From contig NZ_JACHVS010000001.1 in assembly GCF_014190875.1 (NCBI RefSeq), positions 806,001-870,000 on the forward strand: a stretch of 64,000 bases of DNA, written 5' to 3'. The position numbers and the translations under genes were made by a program. This stretch comes from Paeniglutamicibacter cryotolerans. GTDB lineage: Bacteria > Actinomycetota > Actinomycetes > Actinomycetales > Micrococcaceae. The notes under the pieces are model-generated. The model saw nothing but the letters and a program-made list of their open reading frames with translations, did no database searches and was not told where the DNA came from. This document shows, piece after piece, positions 35,147 to 44,239 of the stretch (positions are counted from its first letter, which is position 1; every line of letters starts with the position of its first letter).

Positions 35147-36256
35147 ATGATCATCGGCGTCCCGAAGGAAGTCAAGAACAACGAGTTCCGGGTGGCTATC
35201 ACCCCGGCCGGAGTTGCCGAGTTCATGACCCACGGCCATGAAGTGGTCATCGAGGCCGGGGCAGGGCTCGGTTCAGGGATCACTGACGGATACTTCGCCG
35301 CGGCCGGCGCGAGGATCCTCGAGGATGCCGATGCCGTCTGGTCCACCGCCGGGATGGTACTCAAGGTCAAGGAGCCGCAGCAGGCCGAATACCACCGGAT
35401 GCACGAGGGCCAGATCCTCTTCACCTACCTGCATCTGGCCGCCTCGGCCGCCTGTACCAACGCACTGCTCGAATCCGGCACCACCGCCATCGCCTATGAG
35501 ACGGTGGCTTCGGGCCGCGCACTGCCACTGCTGGCACCGATGTCCGAGGTCGCCGGCCGGCTTGCCGCGCAGATCGGGGCGGTCCACCTGCAACAGCCCA
35601 ACGGCGGCTCGGGCATCCTGATGGGCGGGGTCCCGGGTACCCGCCCGGCGAAGGTCGTGGTGATCGGCGGCGGCGTGGCGGGCGAGAATGCGGCGGTGGC
35701 AGCCGTTGGGATGGGCGCCGACGTGACCATCATCGACATTTCGTTGTCCCGGCTGAAGGAGATCGACACAGTTCACCAGGGCCGGATCAAGACGCTTGCC
35801 TCCTCGAAGTATGCCATCGGCGTCGAGGTTGCGGAAGCCGACCTGGTCATCGGCTCGGTGCTGATCCCGGGTGCCGCGGCACCGAAGCTGGTCACCTTGG
35901 ACATGGTCGAGCGGATGCGTCCCGGTTCGGTGCTGGTGGACATCGCCATCGACCAGGGAGGCTGTTTCGAGGGCTCGCACGCCACCACCCACGAGGACCC
36001 GACCTTCAAAGTCCACGATGCCATCTACTACTGTGTGGGTAACATGCCCGGCGCCGTTCCGCAGACCTCGACGGCCGCCCTGACCAACGCCACGCTTCCC
36101 TATGCGCTGCGCATTGCCGACAAGGGCTGGGAACAGGCCATGCGCGAAGATGCAGGACTTGCCGAGGGCCTCAACATCCACGCCGGCCAAGTCACCTACG
36201 CACCGGTTGCCGAGGCGCTGGGGCTCAGGCATGTGGAAACGGGTTCACTGCTCTAG
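35147..36256 (+). CDS. ald: Alanine dehydrogenase
   Basis: 369 residues. NAD-dependent oxidative deamination of L-alanine to pyruvate and ammonia, or the reverse. Opening MIIGVPKEVKNNEFRVAI with Arg 15, KVKEP with the active-site Lys, YLHLAA with the active-site His and DIAIDQGG with the Asp; VVVIGGGVAGENAA is the NAD loop near residue 170. ATG 35147 follows CAGGAGCAGCGC. Divergent from aldR. Confidence 0.96.
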   Translation: MIIGVPKEVKNNEFRVAITPAGVAEFMTHGHEVVIEAGAGLGSGITDGYFAAAGARILEDADAVWSTAGMVLKVKEPQQAEYHRMHEGQILFTYLHLAASAACTNALLESGTTAIAYETVASGRALPLLAPMSEVAGRLAAQIGAVHLQQPNGGSGILMGGVPGTRPAKVVVIGGGVAGENAAVAAVGMGADVTIIDISLSRLKEIDTVHQGRIKTLASSKYAIGVEVAEADLVIGSVLIPGAAAPKLVTLDMVERMRPGSVLVDIAIDQGGCFEGSHATTHEDPTFKVHDAIYYCVGNMPGAVPQTSTAALTNATLPYALRIADKGWEQAMREDAGLAEGLNIHAGQVTYAPVAEALGLRHVETGSLL

Positions 36257-36289
36257 GAGCGGATCCGGTGCGGCATCGGCACGAAGAGC

Positions 36290-36742
36290 TCAGCCTTCCC
36301 GGCGCCGGTACCTGATCCAGGCAACCGTCACGAGGACCACCAAGACCGCAGCGCCGGCGATCCACTGCCAACCCAATGCGAACCAGGCCAGGAACACCGC
36401 CATGCCAACGGTGGAATACAGCAAGGCCCAGAGCAGGCAACCAACGATGACCGAGGGAATATACCGTCCCAGTGCCATCCGGCCCACGCCGGCGCTGGCG
36501 TTCACGGCGGTCTGGATGCCGACGGTCAGGAACGCGAGCGGGACGGCGAAGATGCCCCAGCGGGTGATGAACTTCTGTGCCCGCTGGTAGATCGGCCCGG
36601 TCAGAAGATGCTCGAAGCGGGTGTGCTGCACTCCGGCGGCGATGCCGCGGCCCAGCCAATAGGTGGTGTTGGCACGCGCCATGGCGAGCAGGAAAAGAAA
36701 CGAAAATGCCCATCCAAAGGGTGCGTCCTTGTACCAATCCAT
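36290..36742 (-). CDS. Small DedA/VTT-like membrane protein
   Basis: 150 residues, three to four hydrophobic segments. WLGRGIAAGVQHTRFEHLL, FITRWGIFAVPLAFLTVGIQTAVNASAG and MALGRYIPSVIVGCLLWA follow the VTT (SNARE-associated/DedA) pattern, where the GxxxGxxxxF and Arg/Pro loops lie between helices; it is shorter than classical DedA (about 200). It converges with ald. Role probably in membrane lipid handling; uncertain. Confidence 0.68.
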   Translation of the reverse strand: MDWYKDAPFGWAFSFLFLLAMARANTTYWLGRGIAAGVQHTRFEHLLTGPIYQRAQKFITRWGIFAVPLAFLTVGIQTAVNASAGVGRMALGRYIPSVIVGCLLWALLYSTVGMAVFLAWFALGWQWIAGAAVLVVLVTVAWIRYRRREG

Positions 36743-36825
36743 GCTCGCAAGTCTATCGGCCGGTCGATATCCAGCTGACCGTTTTCAGGGTGACGCGGCG
36801 CGCACCCGGCGACCGGCCCGGCGCC

Positions 36826-38103
36826 TCAGGCTACCGATTTGATCCGGCGGACCAGGTAGGCGCCGGTGAGGCCGATCAGGGCCGCCACGACGAACAGTGC
36901 CGTATACCCGCCGAGCACCTTGACCGAGAAAAGTGCCAGCGCCGGAGCGATGACCTGCGGCAATGAGTTGGCGATATTGATGATGCCCAGATCCTTGCCC
37001 CGCCCCGCAGCAGAGGGGAGCACCTGGGTGAGCAGCGCAAAGTCCACGGCGAGGTAGGCGCCGAAGCCGGCCCCCAGCACGGCGGCACCGACCAGCGCGC
37101 CGGCCCACACCGGGAAGATCGCCATGATCAGCGCGGCACAGGCGATCACGATGGAGGCCCCCATGACAAAGACCTTGCGCCGCCCCGTCCGATCGCTCCA
37201 CGGGCCGGCCAGCACCGCGGTGATGATCACCATGACGGCATAGATCCCGGTGAGGATCAGCACGCCCTCGGCGGGGTTCGGGTACTTGATCACGTCGGTG
37301 AGGAAGAAGAGCAGGTAGACGATGGTCATCTGGTTGCCCACGTTCATCATGAAGCGTGTGAGCCATGCCCAGCCGAAATCAGGGTTGTGTGCCGGATTGA
37401 TCCAGAAACCGGACAGGAAGGAACGCCAGGCGAACGGCGGACGCGCGCTTTCCGGGAGTTCCGGATCATCCGGTTTGATCATGTAGGGAATCACCGAAAC
37501 CGCCAGCGCGACGGCGCAGATGAAATAGCCCACGGCGATGTTTCCGGTGATCACGAAGCCCACCACCGAGCCGAGCATGATGCCGGCCGTCTGTCCCATG
37601 GCGGCCATCCCGCCCACACGCCCGCGCTGGAGCACCGGCACCCGGTCCGGGATGGCCGCAGTGACAGCCGAGTACATCGCGTTGGCGCCGGCCTGCACGC
37701 CGCACCAGGCCAACAGCATCAACGCGACGCTCGAGGCGCCGGCCAGGAAGAGCAACGACGCCACACCGAGGATGGCACCGACAAGGATCCACGGTGAACG
37801 GCGTCCCAGCCGTGATGTGGTTCTATCCGACAGCGCACCGAAGAGCGGATTGGCTACCAGTGCCACCGAGGCGCCGCACGCCGTCACCAGCGTCAGGATG
37901 GCTTCCTTGCTTTCCGGGGAGATGGCAGTGGCCTGCAGCCCGAGCAGGATGTTGATCGGCGCAAAAAAGGCGATGTTGATGCCGACATTGACCAGCGCTA
38001 CCCCGGTGACCCAGCCCCTGGTGACCCTCCGGGTGGGTTCGGCTAGCGCCTCCGGGGCAGTCTCGGGGCTCCCTCCCGGTCCGGTGATGCGGAAATCACC
38101 CAT
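36826..38103 (-). CDS. MFS permease (GPH-like sugar/cation symporter type)
   Basis: 425 residues, twelve helices. FGALSDRTTSRLGRRSPWILVGA is the loop 2-3 motif of the glycoside-pentoside-hexuronide and related MFS groups, and AGPWSDRTGRRKVFVMGA its mirror in the second half. The start ATG 38103 overlaps the stop of a 32-codon gene by one base (TGATG), implying coupling. Substrate unknown. Confidence 0.85.
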   Translation of the reverse strand: MGDFRITGPGGSPETAPEALAEPTRRVTRGWVTGVALVNVGINIAFFAPINILLGLQATAISPESKEAILTLVTACGASVALVANPLFGALSDRTTSRLGRRSPWILVGAILGVASLLFLAGASSVALMLLAWCGVQAGANAMYSAVTAAIPDRVPVLQRGRVGGMAAMGQTAGIMLGSVVGFVITGNIAVGYFICAVALAVSVIPYMIKPDDPELPESARPPFAWRSFLSGFWINPAHNPDFGWAWLTRFMMNVGNQMTIVYLLFFLTDVIKYPNPAEGVLILTGIYAVMVIITAVLAGPWSDRTGRRKVFVMGASIVIACAALIMAIFPVWAGALVGAAVLGAGFGAYLAVDFALLTQVLPSAAGRGKDLGIINIANSLPQVIAPALALFSVKVLGGYTALFVVAALIGLTGAYLVRRIKSVA

Positions 38104-38201
38104 CACAGCATCCCGGAGATCAGACCAGTCCCGATGGATCCAACCAGCCCGATGATCAATAGCCAGGCGATGGGCTTGTGGTATTTGCGCAACTTGTTCA
38201 T
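38103..38201 (-). CDS. 32-residue single-helix microprotein coupled to the MFS permease
   Basis: ATG 38201; sequence MNKLRKYHKPIAWLLIIG followed by LVGSIGTGLISGML. A basic N-terminus and one membrane helix, so the N-terminus should face the cytoplasm. Its TGA overlaps the ATG of the MFS gene, which explains the absence of a separate ribosome-binding site there. The Shine-Dalgarno of the microprotein itself is weak (GATGAACTGACC). Possibly a permease subunit or a leader for coupling. Confidence 0.62.
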   Translation of the reverse strand: MNKLRKYHKPIAWLLIIGLVGSIGTGLISGML

Positions 38202-38423
38202 GGTCAGTTCATCGTAGGCGAGTAGCTGGTCCCGAGTCCTCCCGGGAGACCTTTGCCCGGCGGGGTTGGCAGGAATCGAAACGCTATCGTGACCCGCCAG
38301 CAGCCCTCAGTCCGGGCCCGATGGCCGCACATTGCATCTAATGGGAGCGCATTTAACCACACCCTAGCGGCCCTCAGCGCGTCCGCCGCCGCCAACTAGC
38401 CGGGCGCCAGCTAGTCTGGAAGC

Positions 38424-39272
38424 ATGACCGAAGCGCTCCCGCCGGAACGAACCTGGAAGCCGCGGCACCGCGGCTGGAAGCTGGCGCACCACTTGGTGCC
38501 GGCCTTCGTCCTGATCACCTTCCTCGCAGGCATCGGCATCCTCTCGATTTACTACGGACGACTGACCCTGGCCAGCGCAATCATCACCATCGCCGTCGCC
38601 GCTGCGGCCGCCGTGATTTCCGTCTTCATGCGCCCCGCCGATGATGCGGAGACCGGGCTTGCCGACGTGCAAACCAGCACCGGGGTGCGCGCCGGAACCT
38701 ACTTCCCGATGTTCCCGGTGTCCAAGGTGCTGGCAGCGGTCATCGTCGGCTTCGGCGTCATAGCCACGATCTCCGCGCTAGCACTCGGGGCGAAGCTACT
38801 GTTCCTGCATAATTCCAGGCCGTTGTTCCTTGCCGTCGCGGCGACGATCGCCCTACTGGCCGCAGGGCTGCTGATCCTGGCCAAGGGTCTGGGCATGGCC
38901 AGGCTGGCCGCGGCCGCCCAGCCGGCAGGAGTCTATTTGACTCGCAGCCGGGTCCTGGTCTTCGGCGCCCAGGGCAGCCGCGAGATGTACTGGGCTGAGG
39001 TCGGCAGGATCGACGCCGAGGACCCCCCGGGCCGCCACCCGCTCGGACTGCGCGGACCGGCGCTGCTGATGCTGCGTAAGCAGCCGGGCCCCCCGGCGCC
39101 GGGCAGCCCCATCTCCGACCAGAGGTACGACCGGATGCAGATCAACGTGCAAGACCTTGCCGTGGACCCTGACCGGCTGCTTGCCGCACTGGATTTCTAT
39201 GCCGGGCATGGGCCCGAACGCGCCGAGCTGGGGACCGCCGCATCGCTGGAACGCATAGCCATGTTGGCTTAA
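38424..39272 (+). CDS. Hypothetical membrane protein with PH-like C-terminus
   Basis: 282 residues. Four hydrophobic segments: two near 25-70 (LVPAFVLITFLAGIGILS, LASAIITIAVAAAAAVISVF) and two at 95-155. The soluble C-terminal third (GVYLTRSRVLVFGAQGSREMYWAEVGRIDAED, in part) has the strand pattern of bacterial PH domains. No functional assignment. Monocistronic; convergent with the ferredoxin reductase gene. Confidence 0.65.
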   Translation: MTEALPPERTWKPRHRGWKLAHHLVPAFVLITFLAGIGILSIYYGRLTLASAIITIAVAAAAAVISVFMRPADDAETGLADVQTSTGVRAGTYFPMFPVSKVLAAVIVGFGVIATISALALGAKLLFLHNSRPLFLAVAATIALLAAGLLILAKGLGMARLAAAAQPAGVYLTRSRVLVFGAQGSREMYWAEVGRIDAEDPPGRHPLGLRGPALLMLRKQPGPPAPGSPISDQRYDRMQINVQDLAVDPDRLLAALDFYAGHGPERAELGTAASLERIAMLA

Positions 39273-39282
39273 CGGTGTTGGC

Positions 39283-40509
39283 TTAACGGGCCAGCTTGCG
39301 CAGGTCCACGGCGGGATCGGCGAGCAGGTCGGCGGCGACGACGATCCGGCGGTCGATGATCCGGCGGGCCGCGCGGATCGCAAGCCCCCCGTCAATGGAT
39401 GCGGCTCCGGCCATGGTGCCGTCTGCCGCCAGCCGGAAGACCACCTGCGAACCGTCGGGATTCGAACGCACCACGCTGGTTCCCGGGGCCGCCATGTCAC
39501 CGACGCCCTCCACATGCACCCCATGCCGGTCGGACCAGAACCAGGGCGCTCCGGGAGATGCCGGGTTCTGGCCCAGCAGCGCCGCAGCCGTTACGGCCCC
39601 GGCATTGCGGGCGTTTTCCCAGTGTTCGGCCCGGCGTTCCAGATGCCCGTCGGCGGCACGGATCCGGGCCACGTCGCCCACGGCGAAGACCCGGGGCGCC
39701 GAGGTGCGCCCATGCGGATCGATGATGATGCCGTTGTCGGTCTCCAACCCGGCGGTCTCGGCGAGCGCCGTGTTCGGGACGATGCCCACTCCCACGAGCA
39801 CCGCGTCGGCCTCGATGCTCCGCCCGGATTCCAGGTGGACGGTGCGGACCGGTCCCTCGGCGGTGATCTCGACGGGAAGGCCGGTGAGGACCTCGATGCC
39901 GCGATCCGCATGCATCAGGTGCAGCCGGGTGGCCAGTTCGGGACCCAGCGCCGGAACCAGCGGCGGGTCGATGGGGTCGATCAGCACCACGGTGGCGCCG
40001 AGTTCCAGGGCGGCGGAGGCAACCTCGGCGCCGATGAGTCCGGCACCGATGATCGCCAGCCGGATGCCGGGGGCCAGCGCAACACGCAGCCTGTCGGCGT
40101 CGGCCATGGTGCGCAGCTCGAAGAGCGCCGGGTCCCGGGCCCCGGGGATCGGCAACCTGCGTGCACTGCCCCCGGTGGCAAGCACCACGGCGTCGGCATT
40201 AAGCGTCTGCCCGTTCTCCAGCACTACGGTGCCGGTAGCTGCATCCAGCGCAACCACACTCCCGGTCACGAGCGTGATCCCCTGTTCACTGAACCAGGCG
40301 GCGGGTGAGAGTTCGATGTCGGCCACCCCTCGGCGCCCGAGCAGGTATTCTTTGCTCAGCGGGGGCCTGTCATAGGGCAGCGGGGCCGGGTCCACGATGG
40401 ACAGCGCGCCGGCGTAGCCCCGGGCGCGCAGCTCCCGGGCGGTGTTGTATCCGGCCAGACCACCGCCGATGACCAGAACTGATGCGGGATTCACGGGGTG
40501 GTCTTCCAT
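39283..40509 (-). CDS. FAD-dependent ferredoxin reductase (Rieske system)
   Basis: 408 residues. NAD(P)H-dependent reductase of the dioxygenase ferredoxin-reductase class: VLVIGGGLAGYNTARELRARG (FAD), LPYDRPPLSKEYL, LAIIGAGLIGAEVASAALELG (NAD) and FAVGDVARI. It starts directly after the stop of the Rieske ferredoxin gene (TAA then ATG), giving an electron-transfer pair. GTG 40494 inside MEDHPVNPAS is an alternative start. The oxygenase served is not in the window. Confidence 0.9.
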   Translation of the reverse strand: MEDHPVNPASVLVIGGGLAGYNTARELRARGYAGALSIVDPAPLPYDRPPLSKEYLLGRRGVADIELSPAAWFSEQGITLVTGSVVALDAATGTVVLENGQTLNADAVVLATGGSARRLPIPGARDPALFELRTMADADRLRVALAPGIRLAIIGAGLIGAEVASAALELGATVVLIDPIDPPLVPALGPELATRLHLMHADRGIEVLTGLPVEITAEGPVRTVHLESGRSIEADAVLVGVGIVPNTALAETAGLETDNGIIIDPHGRTSAPRVFAVGDVARIRAADGHLERRAEHWENARNAGAVTAAALLGQNPASPGAPWFWSDRHGVHVEGVGDMAAPGTSVVRSNPDGSQVVFRLAADGTMAGAASIDGGLAIRAARRIIDRRIVVAADLLADPAVDLRKLAR

Positions 40510-40845
40510 TTAGGCGCCGGCGTGGGGGAAGAGCAGGATCTCCCCGTCCTTCACCTCGACCTTGTGCGATCGGGCGGCGACCGTTGCCGGCAGGCACAGT
40601 GCGGCGCCGGTCTTCAGGCAGAAGCGGGCGGAGTGCACCGGGCATTCCACCTCGGTACCTTCAACCCAACCCTCCGCCAGCGAGGCCGTTTCATGGGTGC
40701 ATTCGTCGTTGATGGCGTAGAAGTTGCCATCCTCGGCGTGGAAAATGGCGATGTCCTCGCCCGTACCGTTTTCGTCGCCAGGGACGACCATGGCCTCGCC
40801 CTCGTCGATTGCGTCGACGGAACCCACATTGATTGGATCGCTCAC
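40510..40845 (-). CDS. Rieske-type [2Fe-2S] ferredoxin
   Basis: 111 residues from GTG 40845 with AAGGGG seven bases upstream. The cluster ligands are visible: CTHE (Cys-x-His) and, 17 residues later, CPVH (Cys-x2-His) in VECPVHSARFCLKTG. Small, soluble, of the bacterial dioxygenase ferredoxin class. Cotranscribed with the reductase that follows without a gap. Confidence 0.92.
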   Translation of the reverse strand: MSDPINVGSVDAIDEGEAMVVPGDENGTGEDIAIFHAEDGNFYAINDECTHETASLAEGWVEGTEVECPVHSARFCLKTGAALCLPATVAARSHKVEVKDGEILLFPHAGA

Positions 40846-40993
40846 GGTACTACCCCTTGGTTGGTGCTGGTGCGGCACATTCGGCCGCCCTCCCCTCAAG
40901 TGTTCCCCGCCGTGTGCCCAAAGGGCAATTGGGCTGCCCGTCCTCCTGCCGTTTCCCCGCACGGCGAACGGCAGGGGTTTCCTCCCCGACCTG

Positions 40994-41476
40994 TCAGCCG
41001 CCCTCCCCGAAAGCACCGGCGATATCCACCGCGGCCGCAGCGGTCATCTCTCCGCCATCGAGCTTCACCTCGTAGACCATGGTCCGCAGCCCGTTTCCCA
41101 CCAGGATCCAGGCAGTGGTTTCGCCGCGGCTCACCTCAAGGCCCGTCAACCGGGGATCAAGGTGGCAGAGGTGCCTGGAAGAGGAGCCCAAGTCGTCAAG
41201 GAGCTCGCACCACACCTCGTGGCGGCCGGGGTCACCGGGTATCGTATCGGGTTCCCCCTCGAAGGGAGCCCGGACAGTGGCACCTCGTTTCCTGAGCGAC
41301 TGCACGATCTGACCGCGGGTGCCATCCAGCTGAAGCGTGACCTCGCCACCCGGAAATCGGATGACGGCAGCGTCCCCGGTGGACCCCAATTCGGTGAAAA
41401 GCGATGCAGCTTGGGTGCGTTCCACCATCGCGAGCTCGCGGAGGAGGCGCCCTGCAGGGGTCATTCGGAATTCCAT
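40994..41476 (-). CDS. Hypothetical protein
   Basis: 160 residues, no membrane segment or signal. Not recognised. Alternating strand-helix pattern with AAVIRFPGGEVTLQLDGTRG and TAWILVGNGLRTMVYEVKLDGG. ATG 41476 has no clear ribosome-binding site. It is divergent from the sugar dehydrogenase gene by 45 bp. Confidence 0.55.
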   Translation of the reverse strand: MEFRMTPAGRLLRELAMVERTQAASLFTELGSTGDAAVIRFPGGEVTLQLDGTRGQIVQSLRKRGATVRAPFEGEPDTIPGDPGRHEVWCELLDDLGSSSRHLCHLDPRLTGLEVSRGETTAWILVGNGLRTMVYEVKLDGGEMTAAAAVDIAGAFGEGG

Positions 41477-41521
41477 GGTGGCACACTAGCGGGTCTGTGC
41501 CGGTTTCCATACCCTGAACCC

Positions 41522-42655
41522 ATGGACATGCCCTTCATGGAATCGCAAGGTGCGGGCCCCGCCAGACGCACCGTTCTGGGTTTCGGCTCGCTGGTTGTGG
41601 GACTCGGGTTGCTTTCGGCTTGTACCCCGTCCGCCGGCCCCACCCCTGATCCGACGGCACCATCCTCCGATCCCGCCACCGTACCGGGTCCGGTCATCAC
41701 CGCCACACTGGCCACGGGATTGGACACACCCTGGTCCATCGCTTTCCTTCCGGGCGCCGAGGCCCTGGTCTCGGAACGCGACACCGGTGCCATCCGGAGC
41801 ATCGGACCGGCCGGGACCCCGGTCGTGGCAACGGTTCCGGGCGTGGTGCACGGCGGCGAGGGCGGCTTGCTGGGGCTGGCACCCTCCCCCGATTTCACCT
41901 CAACGGGGCAGCTCTTTATCTACTACACAGCGGTCGACGGAAACCGGGTCTCACGCTTCGCCCATTCCCGGGCGGGGCTGGGACCCGAACAGGTCCTGGT
42001 TTCTGGGATTCCGTCGGCGTCGATCCACAATGGCGGTCGGATCAAGTTCGGTCCAGACGGATACCTCTACATAGGCACCGGCGACGCCGGTCAACAGGAT
42101 GCGGCGCAGGATATCGGGTCGCTGGGCGGCAAGATCCTGCGCGTGGATCCCGACGGTGCGGCGGCGCCCGGAAACCCTTTCGGTTCGCTGATCTTTTCCT
42201 TCGGCCACCGCAACGTCCAGGGACTGGCCTGGGACGCCTCGGGGCGGATGTGGGCCAGCGAGCTCGGCCCGGACCGCGACGACGAACTGAACCTGATCAC
42301 CCCCGGGACGAACTACGGTTGGCCGCTGGTGACCGGCGCCCAGGCGGATGTGCGCTTTGAACCGGCAGCCCATGTCTGGCCATCCACCGCCGATGCCTCC
42401 CCCAGCGCCTTGGCCATCGACGACGGCGTCGCCTATGTTGCTGCGTTGCGCGGGGAAAGGCTCTGGACCCTGCCGCTGCCCACACGTGGCCGGGAGAATG
42501 CCGGCGGGGGAACCCTGTCTGGATCCACCGAGTACTTCCAGGGAGAATACGGTCGGTTGCGCGATGTGGTCCGGGCACCGGATTCCAGCCTGTGGATCGC
42601 CACGAACGAGGGCTCCTCCTCGCGGATCCTGCGGTTGGTTCCAGGCAGGGGATGA
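41522..42655 (+). CDS. PQQ-type sugar dehydrogenase-like beta-propeller lipoprotein
   Basis: 377 residues. Twin-Arg/lipoprotein leader RRTVLGFGSLVVGLGLLSAC, then a Thr/Pro linker. The glucose/sorbosone dehydrogenase propeller follows: LDTPWSIAFLPG, EGGLLGLAPSPDF, GYLYIGTGDAG, GGKILRVDPDG, FGHRNVQGLAWD. This family oxidises aldoses with PQQ in soluble GDH, but many members have an unproven cofactor. ATG 41522 has no clear ribosome-binding site. Confidence 0.87.
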   Translation: MDMPFMESQGAGPARRTVLGFGSLVVGLGLLSACTPSAGPTPDPTAPSSDPATVPGPVITATLATGLDTPWSIAFLPGAEALVSERDTGAIRSIGPAGTPVVATVPGVVHGGEGGLLGLAPSPDFTSTGQLFIYYTAVDGNRVSRFAHSRAGLGPEQVLVSGIPSASIHNGGRIKFGPDGYLYIGTGDAGQQDAAQDIGSLGGKILRVDPDGAAAPGNPFGSLIFSFGHRNVQGLAWDASGRMWASELGPDRDDELNLITPGTNYGWPLVTGAQADVRFEPAAHVWPSTADASPSALAIDDGVAYVAALRGERLWTLPLPTRGRENAGGGTLSGSTEYFQGEYGRLRDVVRAPDSSLWIATNEGSSSRILRLVPGRG

Positions 42656-42732
42656 CCCAGCCGACGCCACGGCAACGGTTTGCGGCACGTCACCCCGCTG
42701 GGTACCGCCCCGTCCAGCGCCGCTATCGGCGG

Positions 42733-43014
42733 TCAGCCGCCGTAGATGATGTTCCATCGCCGCACGGTGCGTTCGGCGATGAGGCCGTGGGCATGGAAGG
42801 GATCCCCGTTCATGAGCAGGGCCACTGCGTCGGCATCTTCGCCCTGGATGATCAATAACGCGCCCGGGATGCCGTCGTCGTTAAAGGGACCGCTGGTCAA
42901 CAGCGTTCCGTCTTCGAACAGGGCACGCAGGAACTCCACGTGACCGGGCCGGTGATGATCGCGTTCGGGGAGTGTCGACTCGATGTAGCTATAGGTAACG
43001 GCGAATGCTGCCAC
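42733..43014 (-). CDS. YciI-family protein
   Basis: 93 residues, ferredoxin-like fold. GPFNDDGIPGALLIIQGEDADAVALLM, in part, then DPFHAHGLIAERTVRRW, the usual His/Asp-bearing YciI segment. Members include muconolactone-isomerase-like folds; the reaction is not known. No operon partner. Confidence 0.85.
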   Translation of the reverse strand: MAAFAVTYSYIESTLPERDHHRPGHVEFLRALFEDGTLLTSGPFNDDGIPGALLIIQGEDADAVALLMNGDPFHAHGLIAERTVRRWNIIYGG

Positions 43015-43341
43015 GATGCCTGTGGCCTTTCCCTAGAATTTCCGCACCCCGGAGCGGGGTCTGCACATAATCTGCCAGCCCGGGGGCGCTGCGTCCACTT
43101 TGCTACGGCGCAGCCTGACGGTGCGTCAAGATGCAGGTGCGCATGCAAGGAGCCGCAGCAAATTGCAAGGTGCCCTGTACCCGCCGCAGCGATGCGCGCA
43201 TTGCGCCCTGCGGGATCGGATCGGGTGTTTGCCGGGGCCCAGGCGTTCGAGTCCCGGCACGGCCCGCAACGCCCGCGAGTCACGGCAAGAGTGCCAGCTT
43301 GGCCGGGGCGTCGGTACCGTCGAGGGGATGCCCGGGTTATC
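43015..43341. other. 327-bp gap between YciI and SDR genes
   Basis: No convincing gene. A T-loop-like GTTCGAGTCCC stands at 43244-43254 but lacks the tRNA frame around it. The plus-strand SDR frame is open across the gap without an ATG, so the upstream limit of that gene is unclear. Confidence 0.5.
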
Positions 43342-44217
43342 GTGGGGAGGTCCAGCAACCGTCCGGAACCTCTGGAGCACATCATCATCGATTCCAAGAC
43401 CATCGTCATCACCGGTGCCAGCAATGGGATCGGCGCCGCCGCCGCCCGAAAGCTCTCCGCCCTGGGTCATCAGGTGGTGCTGGTCGGAAGGAACCGCGAG
43501 CGGACCGCCGCGCTGGCGTCCGAGTTGAAGTCCGGATATTTCCTGGCCGATTTCTCCGACCTCGCAGAGGTCCGGGAACTGGCCGCAAACCTACGGGCGG
43601 CACACCCGCGCATCGATATCCTGGCGAACAACGCCGGGGGCATCTTCACCGATGTCCGGCAGGAAAGCCATGACGGACACGAGCTGACCTTCCAGGTGAA
43701 CTACCTTTCACCATTCCTGCTGACCAGCTTGCTCCTCGACCGGCTGGTGGCCAGCCACGGGACAGTGGTCAACACCTCATCGGTGGCCAGCCGCCTGTAT
43801 GGACATCTGGACCTGGAGAACTTGGAAAGCCGGGGTTCCTACACCGCCGCCCGTGCCTACGGCACCGCAAAGCTGGCACAGATCCTTTTCACCGGCGAGT
43901 TGCAACGGCAGTACGGTCCGGCCGGGCTCAACGCCGCAGCCTTCCATCCGGGCATCGTTTCCAGCGGATTCTCCGCCGGGCCCGGGGACGCCATGCGCGG
44001 CGTGTACCAAAACCGGTGGATCAAGCCGTTCCTCACCCGTCCGGAAAAGGGTGCGGACACCCTGGTGTTCCTTGCGACGACACCCGCGGGAACGGGGTGG
44101 AAGCCCGGGTCCTATTTCGTCCGGCGCAAACTTTCCAAGGTCCCCGGCCAGGCATCCGACACCGCGCTGTCCACGGCGCTCTGGGAGCGCAGCAAGGCAC
44201 TTCTGGCACTGGACTAG
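43342..44217 (+). CDS. Short-chain dehydrogenase/reductase
   Basis: About 291 residues from GTG 43342; start uncertain because no ATG precedes the domain. TIVITGASNGIGAAAARKLSALG is the NAD(P) loop (quoted partly), LANNAGG the NAG motif, and YGTAKLAQ the catalytic Tyr-x3-Lys with an upstream Ser in TSSVAS. It resembles retinol-dehydrogenase-like SDRs. Substrate unknown. Convergent with the FNT gene. Confidence 0.86.
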   Translation: MGRSSNRPEPLEHIIIDSKTIVITGASNGIGAAAARKLSALGHQVVLVGRNRERTAALASELKSGYFLADFSDLAEVRELAANLRAAHPRIDILANNAGGIFTDVRQESHDGHELTFQVNYLSPFLLTSLLLDRLVASHGTVVNTSSVASRLYGHLDLENLESRGSYTAARAYGTAKLAQILFTGELQRQYGPAGLNAAAFHPGIVSSGFSAGPGDAMRGVYQNRWIKPFLTRPEKGADTLVFLATTPAGTGWKPGSYFVRRKLSKVPGQASDTALSTALWERSKALLALD

Positions 44218-44239
44218 GCCACCGCCCCGGTGGCATCGT

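Noticed and set aside
43231..43262. T-loop-like GTTCGAGTCCCGG, possible tRNA
   Set aside because: The flanks do not form a T-stem, anticodon arm or acceptor stem; they instead pair as a simple GCCGGG/CCCGGC hairpin.
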